Translations under genes and position numbers: made by a program | From: Alitta virens | Lineage: Eukaryota > Annelida > Polychaeta > Phyllodocida > Nereididae | Reading direction: 5' to 3' | Length of the DNA: 64,000 bases | Assembly: GCA_932294295.1 (NCBI GenBank) | Contig: OW028576.1 | Coordinates: forward strand, 21,831,227-21,895,226 | Part shown: piece after piece, positions 40,728 to 52,095 of the stretch | How positions within the stretch are numbered: the stretch's first letter is position 1 | Layout: each line of letters starts with the position of its first letter | The notes under the pieces: generated by a model | Told to the model about the DNA's origin: nothing | Seen by the model: only the letters and a program-made list of their open reading frames with translations | Database searches by the model: none

Positions 40728-43700
40728 TCACTGCAAGTTGTTTAGAAATGCATTTTGTGAACCTGCAATTCGTAATTGTTTCTCTTGCAATAATGTCTTA
40801 ACATAGTCGGAACATTGAGGGTGTGACCTCATGTCAAGCCATGTGTTACCTACATGTGACTCACCATGTGGATTGATCAACACTTGGAGCTCTCCATGTT
40901 TAAGTCTTGCCTTGTTGATTGGAAAATAAGACCCAGGTGGAACTGGGGAGACCTGTAGTCTCTTCAAGTGGTCGTTGTGCACGGGCAATGGTACTGCTTT
41001 TTGTGCTTTCTGTGAGGCATTTTTGATGCATGATTTTACCATATTTGTGTTTGACTGTATGTTACAATATTGTTGTGTTGTTGGGTGTGTCTTTACCGTC
41101 TCATCTGTAGTGTTTTTACAGATTGAGTCCCTTTTGAGATCTGAGACTCTATTCACACTACCTGCATCAGTTCTGACCCAAGCTACTTTTAACCGATTCA
41201 CATGAATGACTCCAGATAGTCTGTGACCTTCTAAGGTTTCTAGTATTGCGTGTGATCTATCCAACATGTGTTGGATGACCAAAGGTCCAACAAAATCTAG
41301 TCGAATTTTCTTTGAATTGGTTTGGAGTGCACTGGCACTTGGGGCAAGTAAATAAACTAGCATACCTTCAGTGAATACCTGGTACTTAGTTGTTTTATTT
41401 AATTGCTTACGTGTTTTGATTTTTTTGTAACTGTGCTTGAATTTCCAGCATTGATTTCCCAACCTTCTCTAACCTTCTCTTTAATGTATCTGCATATTGT
41501 CTGTATGATGGCACAATATCAGAAATATTCCCACAGTCAAAAGTTGTTCTGGGGTTTCTGAGATACAGTAAATAGTAGGGACTCATGTTGTTTAATGCTG
41601 GACTTGCGAATGAGTTGTAAGCATATGCAACTGAGTTTACAAACATGGGCCATTCATGGCCGTTGTCTGTGAGGCACGTTGTTATTAGACCTGAAATAGT
41701 ACCAATGAATCTTTCTGATTTATTAGCTTTGTGGTTACCCACAGATACAAATTTGTGGTCTATTTTCAGTGCTTTAAATACATACTGTAGTACTTGGTTG
41801 TCCCACTCTTTGCCTAGGTCACTTATGAATTGCTCACATGGACCGTATTGTAATACACAACGTTGTAACACAGCTTCTGCTACTGTGGCGGCATCTTTGT
41901 TCTGCAAAGGGATTAATGTAACAAATCGTGTAATGTTGCATACCAGAACTAATATGTATCTGTAGCCTGCTGGTGTCTCTGGCATTTGTTTTAGGTCTGC
42001 GTAAATAGTTCCATACGGTGCATAAGATACCGGAATATTTAGTTCAAATGGTCTTTCTTCGTTGTGAGGTGTCTTGCGTGCTTGACACGTTGTACATGTC
42101 CGTATGTTCTGCGTGACCTGCTCATGCAAGTGTGGAAAGTGAAAGCGCTGCTTGATTGTTGCAGTTACACGTACAATAATACCCTGATGGCATGACAGTA
42201 GATTGTCATGATGCAGAGATATTACAAATGGGACCAACATATTTGGAACTGCCAGTTTAAGACATTGGTCATCATCCTTAAGGACTATTTTGAACAATAT
42301 GTGATCAATTATGACATATTCTTCCACGATCATCATAACACGTTTTGCCACTACTTTATTTGGGGGCAAGAGGCCTTCTGTAATGTAAGCATACGTATCT
42401 TTGAAGTCTGGACATTGAGACTGCAATCTAGCGACTTCGCGCTTTTCATATGGTAAGTGATAATTTTTCAACACTTTTGCTTGTAATTTTCGCAACATTT
42501 CATTAATTTGTTTTTGATTTGGCATTTGTTTTGCCATTACCACATTTTTGTCGATGACTAGCGGTTTTGTTGCATTTGTCATGTAGTTAGGTACGTCTGT
42601 GTGTGTCTCGTGGATTGTCTCTGTAATGTCATTATTTGTTGTTCTGTCCGTGGGTTGTTGTGTCAGATGATTTTTCACAGTGTCTACCAGTCTTGGTAGC
42701 TTGTTTGTTCCATAAGTATTTTGTCTTATCAGAGTTACTGAATTTGAAGCTGTGCCAGTTAGTCTGCTGTTTTTAACTGTACCCTGATCGCCTCGTGGTG
42801 GAAACGTGGGAGCGGAGGCCGCTGTTTTTGTACCTAGGGGCGAGTGGGGTGTTGCTGGGCCTCTAAGGTCCGCAACCAGGCGTCCTTCAGACACAGTGCG
42901 TTCGTGTCTGGGCCGTCCCCTTCGTCTTGGCTGTTGTGGGTCAGTCAAGTTCAGTCTGGGTGTTGAGCTGGTGTTAGCCGTTGGAGCGGCTGTAGCCAGT
43001 TGAGTTGGTGTGTTTGTCACAGGTGTTAAATTTTGATTTGATTGCTGCATTTGTTGCTGTTTTGCTTGGTTCCTTGTCACAACGAAAGCGATGTCGTCTG
43101 TGGCTTCTTCAACGATTTGTGGATATCTTGACAAGTAATCTGCTATCACAAGCGACTTGCCTTTTGTGTACTGCACATCCATTGAGTAGCTGCTTAGCTT
43201 TTCAATCAGCCTGGTGATCCGCTCTGTGGCTGGTTCATGTTTTGCCCTTAATATTTGAGGTATTGCGGAATGGTCAGTGTATACTTCAAAATTTGTACAT
43301 TTCAGTAGATACCGAAATGCTGTGACAGCAATCACTAGACCAGTGAGTTCTAGTTCTGTAATGCTGTAATTTTCTGCTGCAGGTGGCAATGATTTTGAAA
43401 AGTATGCAATCAATCTTTCTTGGTTTCTTTGTCTCTGCCAAAGGCTGGCTCCGACTCCTGTCTTCGAAGTGTCTGTATATAGGACAAATGTACCTGTGCT
43501 GTTTGGCATTGCAAGCAATGGTGGTTTTATTAACAATTTGATGATTGCATCATATGCAATTTGTGCTGTTTCTGTCCACTCAAAATTTGCCTTTTTAGAG
43601 GCAATAGCATGTAGTGGTTTGAGTAATGTCTGTAAATTGTCCAAGTACATGGATAAATATGAGACCTTACCAATGAATCCTTTGAGTTGTCTTTTTATCT

Positions 43701-45569
43701 TTGGCGTTGGCAAGTTTCTAATTGCGTCGGTGCGATCTCGCAATGGCCTTATACCTGCGTGGTCTTTTTGAATGACAATTTCGTGTCCCATGTAGACAAC
43801 CTTCTTTCTAAATAATTTTGCCTTGTCGGGCGCGATCTTGAGACCGTGGCTTTGTAAGGCTTTTAGGATTGTTTCCACATGTTGGAAATGTTCCTGCACA
43901 TTTTTCGAATAGACTATTAAATCATCCATTATACCTATGCAAAATTTGGCTGCCTTGCACTGTAATAAAATGTTGTTGATATGTTTTTGAAATTCGCATG
44001 GCGAGAGACTGAGGCCCATCGGTAAACGGCGGTAGGCTAGGGACTTTCCCCCGGCATAGCTAACAATTGTACAGTAATTGGATGCTTTCTCGCTTAAAAG
44101 CAGACAGTAATATGCTTGCTTTAAGTCTATGACGCTGACAACTTGAGGTTCAGCGTGACCGATGGTCTGAATAGCATCGCGAATGAGCGGAAATGGCAGA
44201 TTTCTTTTAATTATTCGCTTGTTAAGGTGCCTGAAATTTGTAACAAGTCTTTTGGCTGAAGTGCCCTTTTTGTTTATGAGCATTATTGGACTTGCATACT
44301 GAGACGTGTGTTGTTTCAGAACTCCCATTTGCTCTAACTTCTGTAACTCTCTATCAATTAGTGGCTTTTCTCTGGGAGAAACAGGAAATGGGCGAATGTA
44401 GAATGGGGTTTCATCCGAGAGGTCAAAATCCACCGTAAGATTCGAGTTTCCAACTTCATTGTGTAAGCTTAATGCTGGTTTGTACTTTAGCAATAAGTCT
44501 TTCACCTGTTTTTGCTGATCAATATCTAGGATGCTGTCCTTCAGTTGGACATCTCTGTTGATGATCTCATCATCAAACATCTTAAGTCGCAGATCATCCG
44601 GCTCCAAGAAAGGAAATTTCTGTTTCTTGATTGCGTACAGTTGTTTCCTTGTGAGGTGACGGTCATTGGTGTCTGTCTGTTTGTCGGTGTCTGTGTCACA
44701 GTACTTTGCGTCTGTCTGGTGCGGTTGACCCGTTGCGCTGTAGTAGTTGAATGTGGTTTCCTCACAATTTGTATCAATAGATTTGATGATATTGTAAGTG
44801 TGAAGCACACTTGACGTACTGAAAGTTGCAATAGGGGTTTTCTTGGAAATCCGCTTTATTGATTGTTTTGAGTTTGTTATGGCAATATTTGCACTACCTG
44901 CTTGAAATTTGACAAGCATCAAGCGGGGCATAAAAGCAGTTAAGCTTGCCGTTGCTTTTATTTTACCTTGTGCATGCCTAAATTGTCTGGGCATTCTGCC
45001 AATTACACTAATTGTTTTTGTTTGTCCTGGCTGCAATATAATGTCATCTTGGGGATAAATGCGTAGAGGTTGTCTCTTGAACATTAGCTTGTGCTTTGAA
45101 AAGTCTAATTTAGCCTGTATCTGTTCTAACGCACTATTTCCAATTACCAGATTTATACCTCCTAGTACATTTACAACCATTGCTGTCATTTGAAAGACAT
45201 GTGAGCTGATGTTACAGCTGAATGTGATTGAATAATTTGCTGTTATGTACTCACCATTACCAACTCTGAACTGTATTGGTTTGGTGGGAGTTTTCTCTAA
45301 TTCTGACATATACCGGCTATTTTGAACAAAATTTTCGCATATCAATAAGTGAGTTGCTCCTGAATCAAATAGAGTGATTACCTTTTCTATATTTGGCAAC
45401 ATTGCTGTTATCATGTTCTGCTTGTTGAGGTGCAGAGTCATTGTATCTGTCGGGGTTGGCACATGTGTCATCTGTGGGATGTCAGTTTCAGTTGACTGAG
45501 TGTTTATTGCTGCGTAAACAGTCTGCTGTTGAGCGTCTTCAAGTTTCATTTCTACTTTACATTTCACTG
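40728..45569 (-). pseudogene. pol: ERV pol: protease, reverse transcriptase, RNase H, integrase
   Basis: Frame 45,569-41,407 holds the aspartic protease (TLFDSGATHLL), reverse transcriptase (KRLVTNFRHLNKR; RRLPMGLSLSPCEFQ; the catalytic FCIGIMDDLIVYS), RNase H (FVLYTDTSKTGVGASL; FEVYTDHSAI), the integrase zinc finger (HHDNLLSCHQG...CTTCQ) and the integrase core (TIYADLKQM; FISDLGKEWDNQ; NKSERFIGT). The frame ends at 41,407 in a seven-A run, and the integrase C-terminal GPF-type domain (RLDFVGPLVIQHML) continues in another frame to 40,728, indicating an indel in the homopolymer. The 5' end is separated from its start at 47,537 by the Tc1 insertion. A Pro/Thr/Arg-rich linker lies between RNase H and integrase. 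Confidence 0.93.
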
Positions 45570-45571
45570 TA

Positions 45572-47224
45572 CAGTATACTGCATAAGTGAGTACACACCC
45601 CTTGCAAGGTGGGTTATTCAGCTTCAGCTCACAAAATATTAGAAATACAGGGAATTTGCTGCAACAAAATCTTTGTCTGGCAACATATAACTGTTTCGCA
45701 AAGAATGATCACAATTGCTTATATCAACAGTTCATATTATGTAATAGTTTATAATACAGTCAGTGCAAAACTGAGTACACACCAAAAATAACAATTTATC
45801 ATGTTGCTATTTAACCAGATTAAAGTTTACAGTTTATCAAATACTTAATAAGAGATGTTTGATGAAGCGTTCCACCCAATTAATCTGAATTAAGAGACCC
45901 TTAAGTTGTATAATAGGTCAAATTACCTTAAACAGTCATCTTCAAAGTGATATGACAACAATGGCACCACATGGGACTGAGATTTCTTGTCAAATAAGGA
46001 AAAAAATAGTCACACTGCATAAGAAGGGGCAGAGTTACCAGAAAATAAGCAATGCTTTGGAAATAAGCCGAAACAACAGTGGCTAAAGTGATTCAGAGAT
46101 TCAAGAAAAATGGAGAGGTGCTAAACATGAAGCGGTCAGGTCGTCCCAGGAAGTTGACTCCAAGGGATGAGCGACATCTGAGGAAATCCTTGGAAAAAAA
46201 CAGAAAAGCAAGTACTGTGGAGCTTGCAAAAGCTCTTGAAAGTCAAGTTGGGGTGACTGTGTCCACTGATACGATAAGGCGCACAGTGCATAGAATGGGA
46301 CTGTATGGCTACCGACCTCGAAGGAAGCCCTTGCTCCAGCCAAGACACAAGCAGGATCGCATGGCTTTTGCTACAACAAACCAGAGCAATGATGTAAACT
46401 TTTGGAATAAAGTCCTGTGGTCTGATGAGACCAAATCAACCGGTTTGGGTCTGATGGCATCCAGTGGGTTTGGAGACGTCCAGATGATGAGTACAATGAA
46501 AAGTGCATGGTACCCACAGTGAAGCACGGTGGTGGCAGTGTCCTCTTATGGGGTTGTATGAGCTCTGCAGGTGTTGGAGAACTCCATTTCATTGATGGCA
46601 TTATGGATTCTAATATGTATTGCCATATTCTCAAGGAAAATATGCTACCTTCCCTCAATGCCCTTGGTCATGGGGCCATATTTCAACAAGACAATGACCC
46701 AAAACATACTTCAAAGTTCACCACTGAGTTCCTGACAAAACACAAGGTGAAGAAACTGGATTGGCCTAGCATGTCTCCAGATCGGAACCCAATAGAGCAC
46801 CTGTGGGTTGTTTTGAAAAGGAAATTGGAGCAACACAGGCCCAAAAGTATCAATGCCTTGAAAGAGGTCATCCTTGAGGAATGGAGGAAATTTGATGCTT
46901 CAGTATACCTTGAACTTGTCCATTCAATGCCTAGGAGGATTGATTCAGTGCTGAGAAACAAGGGTGGACACACAAAATACTAAGAAACTATACTTACCTT
47001 TACTTTATGTTACTGTGTACTCATTTTTGCTTTGTCTTTATTTTAAACCATTTATATAATATGAACTGTTGATCTAACCGATTGTGATTATAATTTGTGA
47101 AATGATTTTTTGTTGTTAGATAAAGATTTTGTTGCAGCAAATTCCTTGTAACTCTTATATCTTCTGAGCTGAGGCTGAAAAACCAACCTTGCAAGAGGTG
47201 TGTACTCACTTATGCAGTATACTG
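45572..47224 (+). mobile_element. Tc1/mariner transposon (DD34E type), inserted at TA
   Basis: Terminal inverted repeats start CAGTATACTGCATAAGTGAG on both ends, and the element is flanked by TA at 45,570-45,571 and 47,225-47,226. It interrupts the start of the ERV pol gene; removal of the element and one TA keeps pol in one frame. Its length, about 1.65 kb, is normal for Tc1. Confidence 0.97.
45952..46983 (+). pseudogene. Tc1-like transposase, frameshifted
   Basis: Starts at the ATG at 45,952 with a helix-turn-helix (LHKKGQSYQKISNALEIS). It shifts frame near 46,070 into the second DNA-binding part (KRSGRPRKLTPRDE, a GRPR AT-hook-like motif), and shifts again near 46,435 just after WSDETK. 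The catalytic residues are visible: D in WSDE, D in IFQQDNDPKH, E in NPIEHLW, with DD34E-like spacing. Two frameshifts make this copy non-autonomous unless they are sequence errors. Confidence 0.9.
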
Positions 47225-47226
47225 TA

Positions 47227-47537
47227 TCATCACTACTATCATTACACATATCTAGTACATTGCTAAGGACTTGATTACATTTACTATGGTGATTACATTC
47301 AGTACATATATGATTGCCCTTTATGTTTTCAGATTGAGCGGTCGACTCAGGATGATTGGTGATCGATAATGCGTGACATGATGGATGCTTGTGAGAGAGA
47401 GAGATAGATTTAGAGTTTTGAGAACTAGAAGAGGCTACTTTCGTACAACATGAACCTACATTACTGGCTGGTTGATAATATCTACATTGGTTTTCCATGG
47501 ATTTTACTTTAGGGGATGCAGAGTGACTGGCACACAC
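47227..47537 (-). pseudogene. ERV pol start, upstream of the Tc1 insertion
   Basis: A minus-strand frame from the ATG at 47,537, just after the gag stop, runs into the Tc1 boundary. It is Ser/Cys/His-rich (CTECNHHSKCN) and lies in the same frame as the protease region at 45,569 once the transposon and one TA are ignored, so it is the N-terminal part of the pol product. Confidence 0.75.
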
Positions 47538-47551
47538 ATTCTGGTCCCCGC

Positions 47552-48709
47552 TTAAAAATGCTGTTTCGCCACTTCATCTTCAAACTGGCAACATCCACGC
47601 CAATCATGGTTTTTCTCACCACAATATTGACAGTCATCTGTTTGGAAGGATACTTGGCGTCTTGGTACGGCTGGTGAAGTACCTCTTTGTGGCCGTCTAT
47701 CCCTGGACTCGCGGGATTGCGGTCTCCTGTCTCGGCTGTCCCGGCGTTCCCAGCGTGAGTTCTGTCTGTCACCGCTGTTCCGGCGTTCCCAGCGTGAATT
47801 CTGTCTATCTCCGCTGTGCTCCCTACGCTGTGGTGGGTTATACATGTATGTGGTGCCTTGCCTGTCCCTGCTGTTGCTGCGTCTGCGATCGGTTGACCAT
47901 TGCTGTTGGTTGCTAAACCTGTCCCTGCTGTTACTTTGTCTGCGGTCATTTGACCATTGTGGTCTTCCGTCTCAGCTTCCACTTCTGCGGCGGTCCTGCC
48001 ATTGGCCTCGGGATTCCTTGGATGCGGATGCAAAGCCTGTTCGGTATGGCGACCTGGATGGATTTCGGTTTGTTGACCTGTCCCTTTGGTCATATTTTCT
48101 TTGTACTTCAAGCTGCATTGCATACATCTTGGCTTCTAGATTGGCGACTTCTGTTCTGGATGCGTAATCCGCTGTTACTGCCATGACTAGTGGAGCTGGA
48201 GTACTTAAACTCTCATCTGAGAGATGAGCTTGAGCCATTGTCATTGCTGCCTGCAATAGTTTATGATTTTGAGCCCTCAAATGCGATCTGATGTGGACCG
48301 GCATGGCTTCGATAAATTGGATGATTATGTCTTCCTGTTCTTTGACTCCTGCTTTTCCTGCTGCTATGTCAAGCCTGTTCCTAAAAGATGCTAACGTCTC
48401 TCCTGGACGTAGCGAGAGTGCACGAAATGCGCGTACATGCTCTGAACGAGGTGTCTGCCTGGAGTACCTGGCTTTAAATTCGGCCTGGAGCGTTTCCAGA
48501 TCTGTGAATTTTGCTTTGTTTGCCTCGTACCACCATCATGTGTCCTTACCCAATGTAAGTCTAAAACGCTTAACAGAATCATCGGCATTTAAAGAATGTT
48601 CGCCCACGTAGTCTAGAAATGCTAACCAGTGTTGGGATGCACTTTCTTTTGGGTCAGCATTAAATTTTGGTGGCATACAATCATTCTGGACTATATAGTG
48701 TGTAGCCAT
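47552..48709 (-). pseudogene. gag: ERV gag with a CCHC-type zinc knuckle and two in-frame stops
   Basis: Starts at the ATG at 48,709 (MATHYIVQNDCMPPKF). A capsid-like helical region includes FNADPKESASQHWLAFLDYV and LRPGETLASFRNRLDIAA, as in Gypsy gag proteins. It is followed by an Arg/Ser/Asp-rich nucleic-acid-binding region with duplicated GDRQNSRWERR units and one zinc knuckle (CQYCGEKNHDWRGC). Two in-frame TGA codons (near 48,540 and at 47,972-47,974) interrupt it, each explicable by one base change. The product would package element RNA. Confidence 0.85.
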
Positions 48710-49290
48710 AATTCAGACTTTGAGCAGTTTTATAAAATGTGACACTCAATGTATATGGATATAATGTTGATTTCCACGTGAATAATTGGCTAATTACGCA
48801 ATGGACTAGTATTTTAACGAGAAAATGCTGTTGTTTGCCAAGGTGAGTGAAGTTTAAACTTGATAGTTCACTAGGAATATGTATTTGGTGCTTTTTGAAT
48901 AGTTTAAGCCTTTGTAAATAGCAATTCTATGAAGATATTATAAAAATGTAAAGTGTTAATTTTCATAGGCAAATGTAAATTTTCCTATCAGCCAAGGTTT
49001 TGTAAAATCGTACATACATCAAACATTGAGCATATATTACTGTGAATCATGTATAGAAACAGTAATAAATACAAATGAAATATAAAAAAAACTGGTTATG
49101 TGTTTTGTACTTTAAAAGTGTTAAAAGAAAGGAACATAGTTAAATTGGTCAACAATATTTGGTAGTTACTGGTACCACATGAATTTCTGAGCCATTTACA
49201 GTTACACAGTACCTTATTTAGCTGGTGTAGTTGTTGCTGTTGGTGTAGCTAGCTTTGATGTCCTGATGTCTTCTGCTGGATTGAAAAGAG
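48710..49290. other. ERV 5' leader
   Basis: Non-coding region between the primer-binding site and gag; AT-rich, with no supported frame. It would hold splice donor and packaging signals, not identified. Confidence 0.5.
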
Positions 49291-49305
49291 CCTGGATTTC
49301 CACCA
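49291..49305 (-). other. tRNA primer-binding site
   Basis: TGGTGGAAATCCAGG on the minus strand begins immediately after the 5' LTR. It starts with TGG, the complement of a tRNA CCA end. I cannot assign the tRNA. Confidence 0.75.
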
Positions 49306-49714
49306 TATAGTATTGAAGACAACACAGGTTTGTGTGTAGTGTAGATGAATAAGGTTTATTCAAGCTGATGGCTATGCTGAGTCTGACCCCCAGTTATTCT
49401 GTGGATCAGTATATATAGGTTATCTTTGAACAAAGGCCAGAGCTCTGGACAAAGAGCAGCTGGCATGAGTGACCAGATCCGACAAAGGATACTGGATCAA
49501 GTACAGACCACTGGGCCACAGAAGCTGACCAGTTGGTCTATTGTTTATGATTATATAATACAGCAGATGCAACTGCTGTGGTTGACTAACTTACATACAC
49601 AATGAAGAGACAAAGGAAATCCTTTGTCTGAGCATATATCTTATAATTATAACATAATTATGAAGAATACTTATAATAGTTATAATCAAGAAGACTGGTA
49701 ATAATAACATGACA
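49306..49714 (-). repeat. 5' LTR of the ERV
   Basis: Partner of 34,970-35,380 and the promoter-bearing LTR for this minus-strand element, with the same TATATATA box and AATAAA. It is flanked on its outer side by the TTAT duplication. Confidence 0.95.
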
Positions 49715-49744
49715 TTATTACTCGGACGTGCTCAAAAAAAGTTT

Positions 49745-50470
49745 TCAAGTCCCTACAAAATTATCTACGTAGTCTAAAGAGTCTGCCTCAAAAATTTGCA
49801 ACCATCTGTCTTTAACTAGTGGTTTCAAGTGCGGGACCAAGGTCCTGTACAGCGCTATCCTGACATCGTGATGTTTGACAAAACTAGGCTCGTATCGTCC
49901 GATCTGGTCATTGTTAAACTGTCCTTCATTGGCTTGTAGGTTGTGACTGAGTCTATCCACAGCCATCTCTAAGATGTCTAACCAGCATATTTCTTTATCC
50001 GGGTTATAAATCTCGAACTCGGGGTGGTGGGGTTCTGTCTGGTGATACTCTCTGATTATCTCCTTCAACAACTCCCCATCTACAGCGCAATGATCTTTCA
50101 TGCTAAAGGCGCATACTGTTATGAAGAAATAAAACTCAGTCTTGCTATGATCGTGGAGACTGACAGCAGTATCGCTGTTTATCACGTTCATTCACATCCT
50201 GACGTGATTGATGTGCTTGATTTCTCTTTCTCTGAATATTTCATAAGACTGCACCAACTCTACCGGTAGGAGCACCCCTCTATGTCTTCTCAAGATCTGC
50301 TCAGCACTTTCTCTGTCTAGCCGTTTCGTCACGTAATCTATCATAGCGTCCAGATTAGGAAATCTGGCCGGTACAGCTAATTCTACCGATGCCATCTCTG
50401 ATGCCATCTCTGCCGGGGTGGGGGGGTGGACTTTTGTTTTTTCCGAGACAGTACACGCGCACGCGCTCAC
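49745..50470 (-). pseudogene. Possible DUF5662-like protein gene, one in-frame stop
   Basis: A minus-strand frame runs from 50,470 (GTG; no ATG that far upstream) to 49,745 with a single TGA at 50,192-50,194. His and acidic motifs follow the order KHINHV...LHDHSKTEF...HHPEFEIY...ILEMAVDRLS, which resembles DUF5662 proteins (HIxxV, HDxSKxE, HHPE, LLEM), probable metal-binding helical proteins found in phages and large viruses. The first roughly 60 residues are not recognised. The gene lies just outside the ERV and converges on the second Polinton's plus-strand genes, so it may be that element's right part. Confidence 0.45.
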
Positions 50471-51655
50471 TACCCAGGTCTGTCTCCTAAGGCTTTTCCC
50501 CTCTAAATGGTGATTGTCTCAAAAAACGGCCGATAAAAGAACCTACAAGGAGGGGGAGGGGTCACGTGACTAATTAGAGCTCAAAAGGTAAGGGGCAATT
50601 TGCATATCCACCCCCCCTTAACACCATGTCGGCTGATGCCGGCTGATGCCGGCTTCTTTTTTTTTTTTTCTAACGCTAATGCTAATGCTAAAAGTTAATG
50701 CCAGCTCTCCGTAATACTAAATACCGGCTAGTGCTAATTTAACCACGCCAAGCTTGGCCTCTTGCCAAGCCTGACTTGCTAATTTAACCACGCTGTGCTA
50801 ATCTATGAGCAGCGCAGCCGTATAGCCGTACTCCAGCCCGTTAGTGACTTGGTGACCTCGTGACTTTATTAGATTAGCACTAGAGAGAGCTGGTCTCGCA
50901 TTGACAGTTCATTGGCAGTGCATTGACAGCCCGTAGATTAGCGCGGTGCGAAAAACTCTGGCCCCACCGGGGGAGCCACCGGTCAGTGTTTGAGAATTTA
51001 GCTGTAGTTGCACCTGTCGCCCTCTCCAGGTCTGTTGAGAAGTTACGATTTTAACAAGAGCCACTATTTTCGGGGCTTTTAGTTAGTAAAAGACCCAGGG
51101 GTGTCGCCACTAGACCGTGCGGCTCTTTTTACCACCACTGTATTCTCTGTACTCTACTGCCATCTGACGCTTTTTTTTGGGGCACTCGGAGAGCATCTTC
51201 AGTGCGCATACTCAGGGTGTCCAGAGAGCCCTGGAAAAGGTCCTGGAAAAGTTTGAAATTTCAAGCCGTGCTACGGTTACTAACTATACACCATAGGATA
51301 CCTAACGTTACGGAGCATCGTCTCGTATACAACAAGCGGATGTACCATTCCTGGGGGCTATCACGGATTTACCATGACAAAAAGATGGGGAGAAATTTGA
51401 AAGTTTTTTCCAGAAGTTTCATAATCAAATATGGCCGCCACGTGGGGACTTAACAGGTAAATCTAGTAATCCGGACAGCTTGTTTTTTAGTTATTTTATA
51501 TACTAATTACCACTGTTTTTTATTTTTTATATATATATATATATATATATCCGCTACAATACTTTGCCAATACTTTGCCAATACTATGTCAATACTATGT
51601 CAATAGGTCCAAAAAAACAAAAGTGTGAATTTTTTTTTTTTTTGACAGATGGTAC
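50471..51655. other. No gene seen; higher-GC patch with short repeats
   Basis: Contains GGCTGATGCC twice near 50,630-50,652, (GCTAAT)n-like words near 50,672-50,690 and a (TA)n run near 51,530. No Polinton terminus or coding signal was found. Confidence 0.45.
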
Positions 51656-51716
51656 CGTATCATACGTTGTATCATACGTCGTATCATACGTCGTATCATA
51701 CGTCGTATCATAGAGT
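51656..51716. repeat. 12-bp tandem repeat GTATCATACGTC
   Basis: Four to five head-to-tail copies of GTATCATACGT(C/T). Confidence 0.95.
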
Positions 51717-51756
51717 CTATGACAGACGCTATAAAAACAAAACTCGATATAGTATT

Positions 51757-52055
51757 ATTATTATAAACTTTCCGAAGGAAAGTTTATCTTATTATTGTAC
51801 GTCTTATTTTTCTTTTTTTTTTTTTTTTTTTTTATTATTATTCTTTATTATAAACTTTCCGAAGGAAAGTTTATCTTATTATTGTAAGTCTTATTTTTCT
51901 TTTTTTTTATTATTATAAACTTTCCGAAGGAAAGTTTATATTATTATTGTACGTCTTATTTTTCTTTTTTTTTTTTTTTTTTTTTTATTATTATTTTTTT
52001 TTTTATTATAAACTTTCCGAAGGAAAGTTTATCTTATTATTGTAAGTCTTATTTT

Positions 52056-52089
<34 letters not shown>

Positions 52090-52095
52090 TATTAT
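51757..52095. repeat. Tandem palindromic mini-units, about 65-95 bp each
   Basis: Four units of the form TTATTATAAACTTTCC-GAA-GGAAAGTTTAT, then CTTATTATTGTA(C/A)GTC, TTATTTTTC and a poly-T run of variable length. Each palindrome has nine- to eleven-base arms and a three-base loop. A fifth unit lies at about 53,872 and a chimeric one at about 53,950, inside the satellite that follows. Confidence 0.9.

Larger units (their letters stand above)
34970..49714 (-). mobile_element. Gypsy-type LTR retroelement with env (errantivirus-like ERV)
   Basis: Two LTRs (34,970-35,380 and 49,306-49,714) flank gag, pol and env on the minus strand. The element starts TGTCATG, is flanked by TTAT on both sides (34,966-34,969 and 49,715-49,718), has a primer-binding site directly after the 5' LTR and a purine-rich tract before the 3' LTR. 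The domain order protease, reverse transcriptase, RNase H, integrase is that of Gypsy elements. All three genes carry lesions. A Tc1 element lies in the start of pol. The LTRs differ at roughly ten places by eye, so the insertion is not ancient. Confidence 0.95.

Noticed and set aside
47509..48123. A 204-codon minus-strand frame overlapping gag
   Set aside because: The zinc knuckle, capsid-like region and Arg-rich repeats lie in another frame; this one is an overlap artefact of the repeated Arg/Ser codons.
27961..51655. Terminal inverted repeats for the second Polinton
   Set aside because: No matching ends were found by eye on either side, so its limits cannot be given.
51656..52095. Possible CRISPR-like array (short repeats with spacers)
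   Set aside because: The 12-bp units have no spacers and the palindromic units are separated by poly-T, not unique sequence; the context is eukaryotic.
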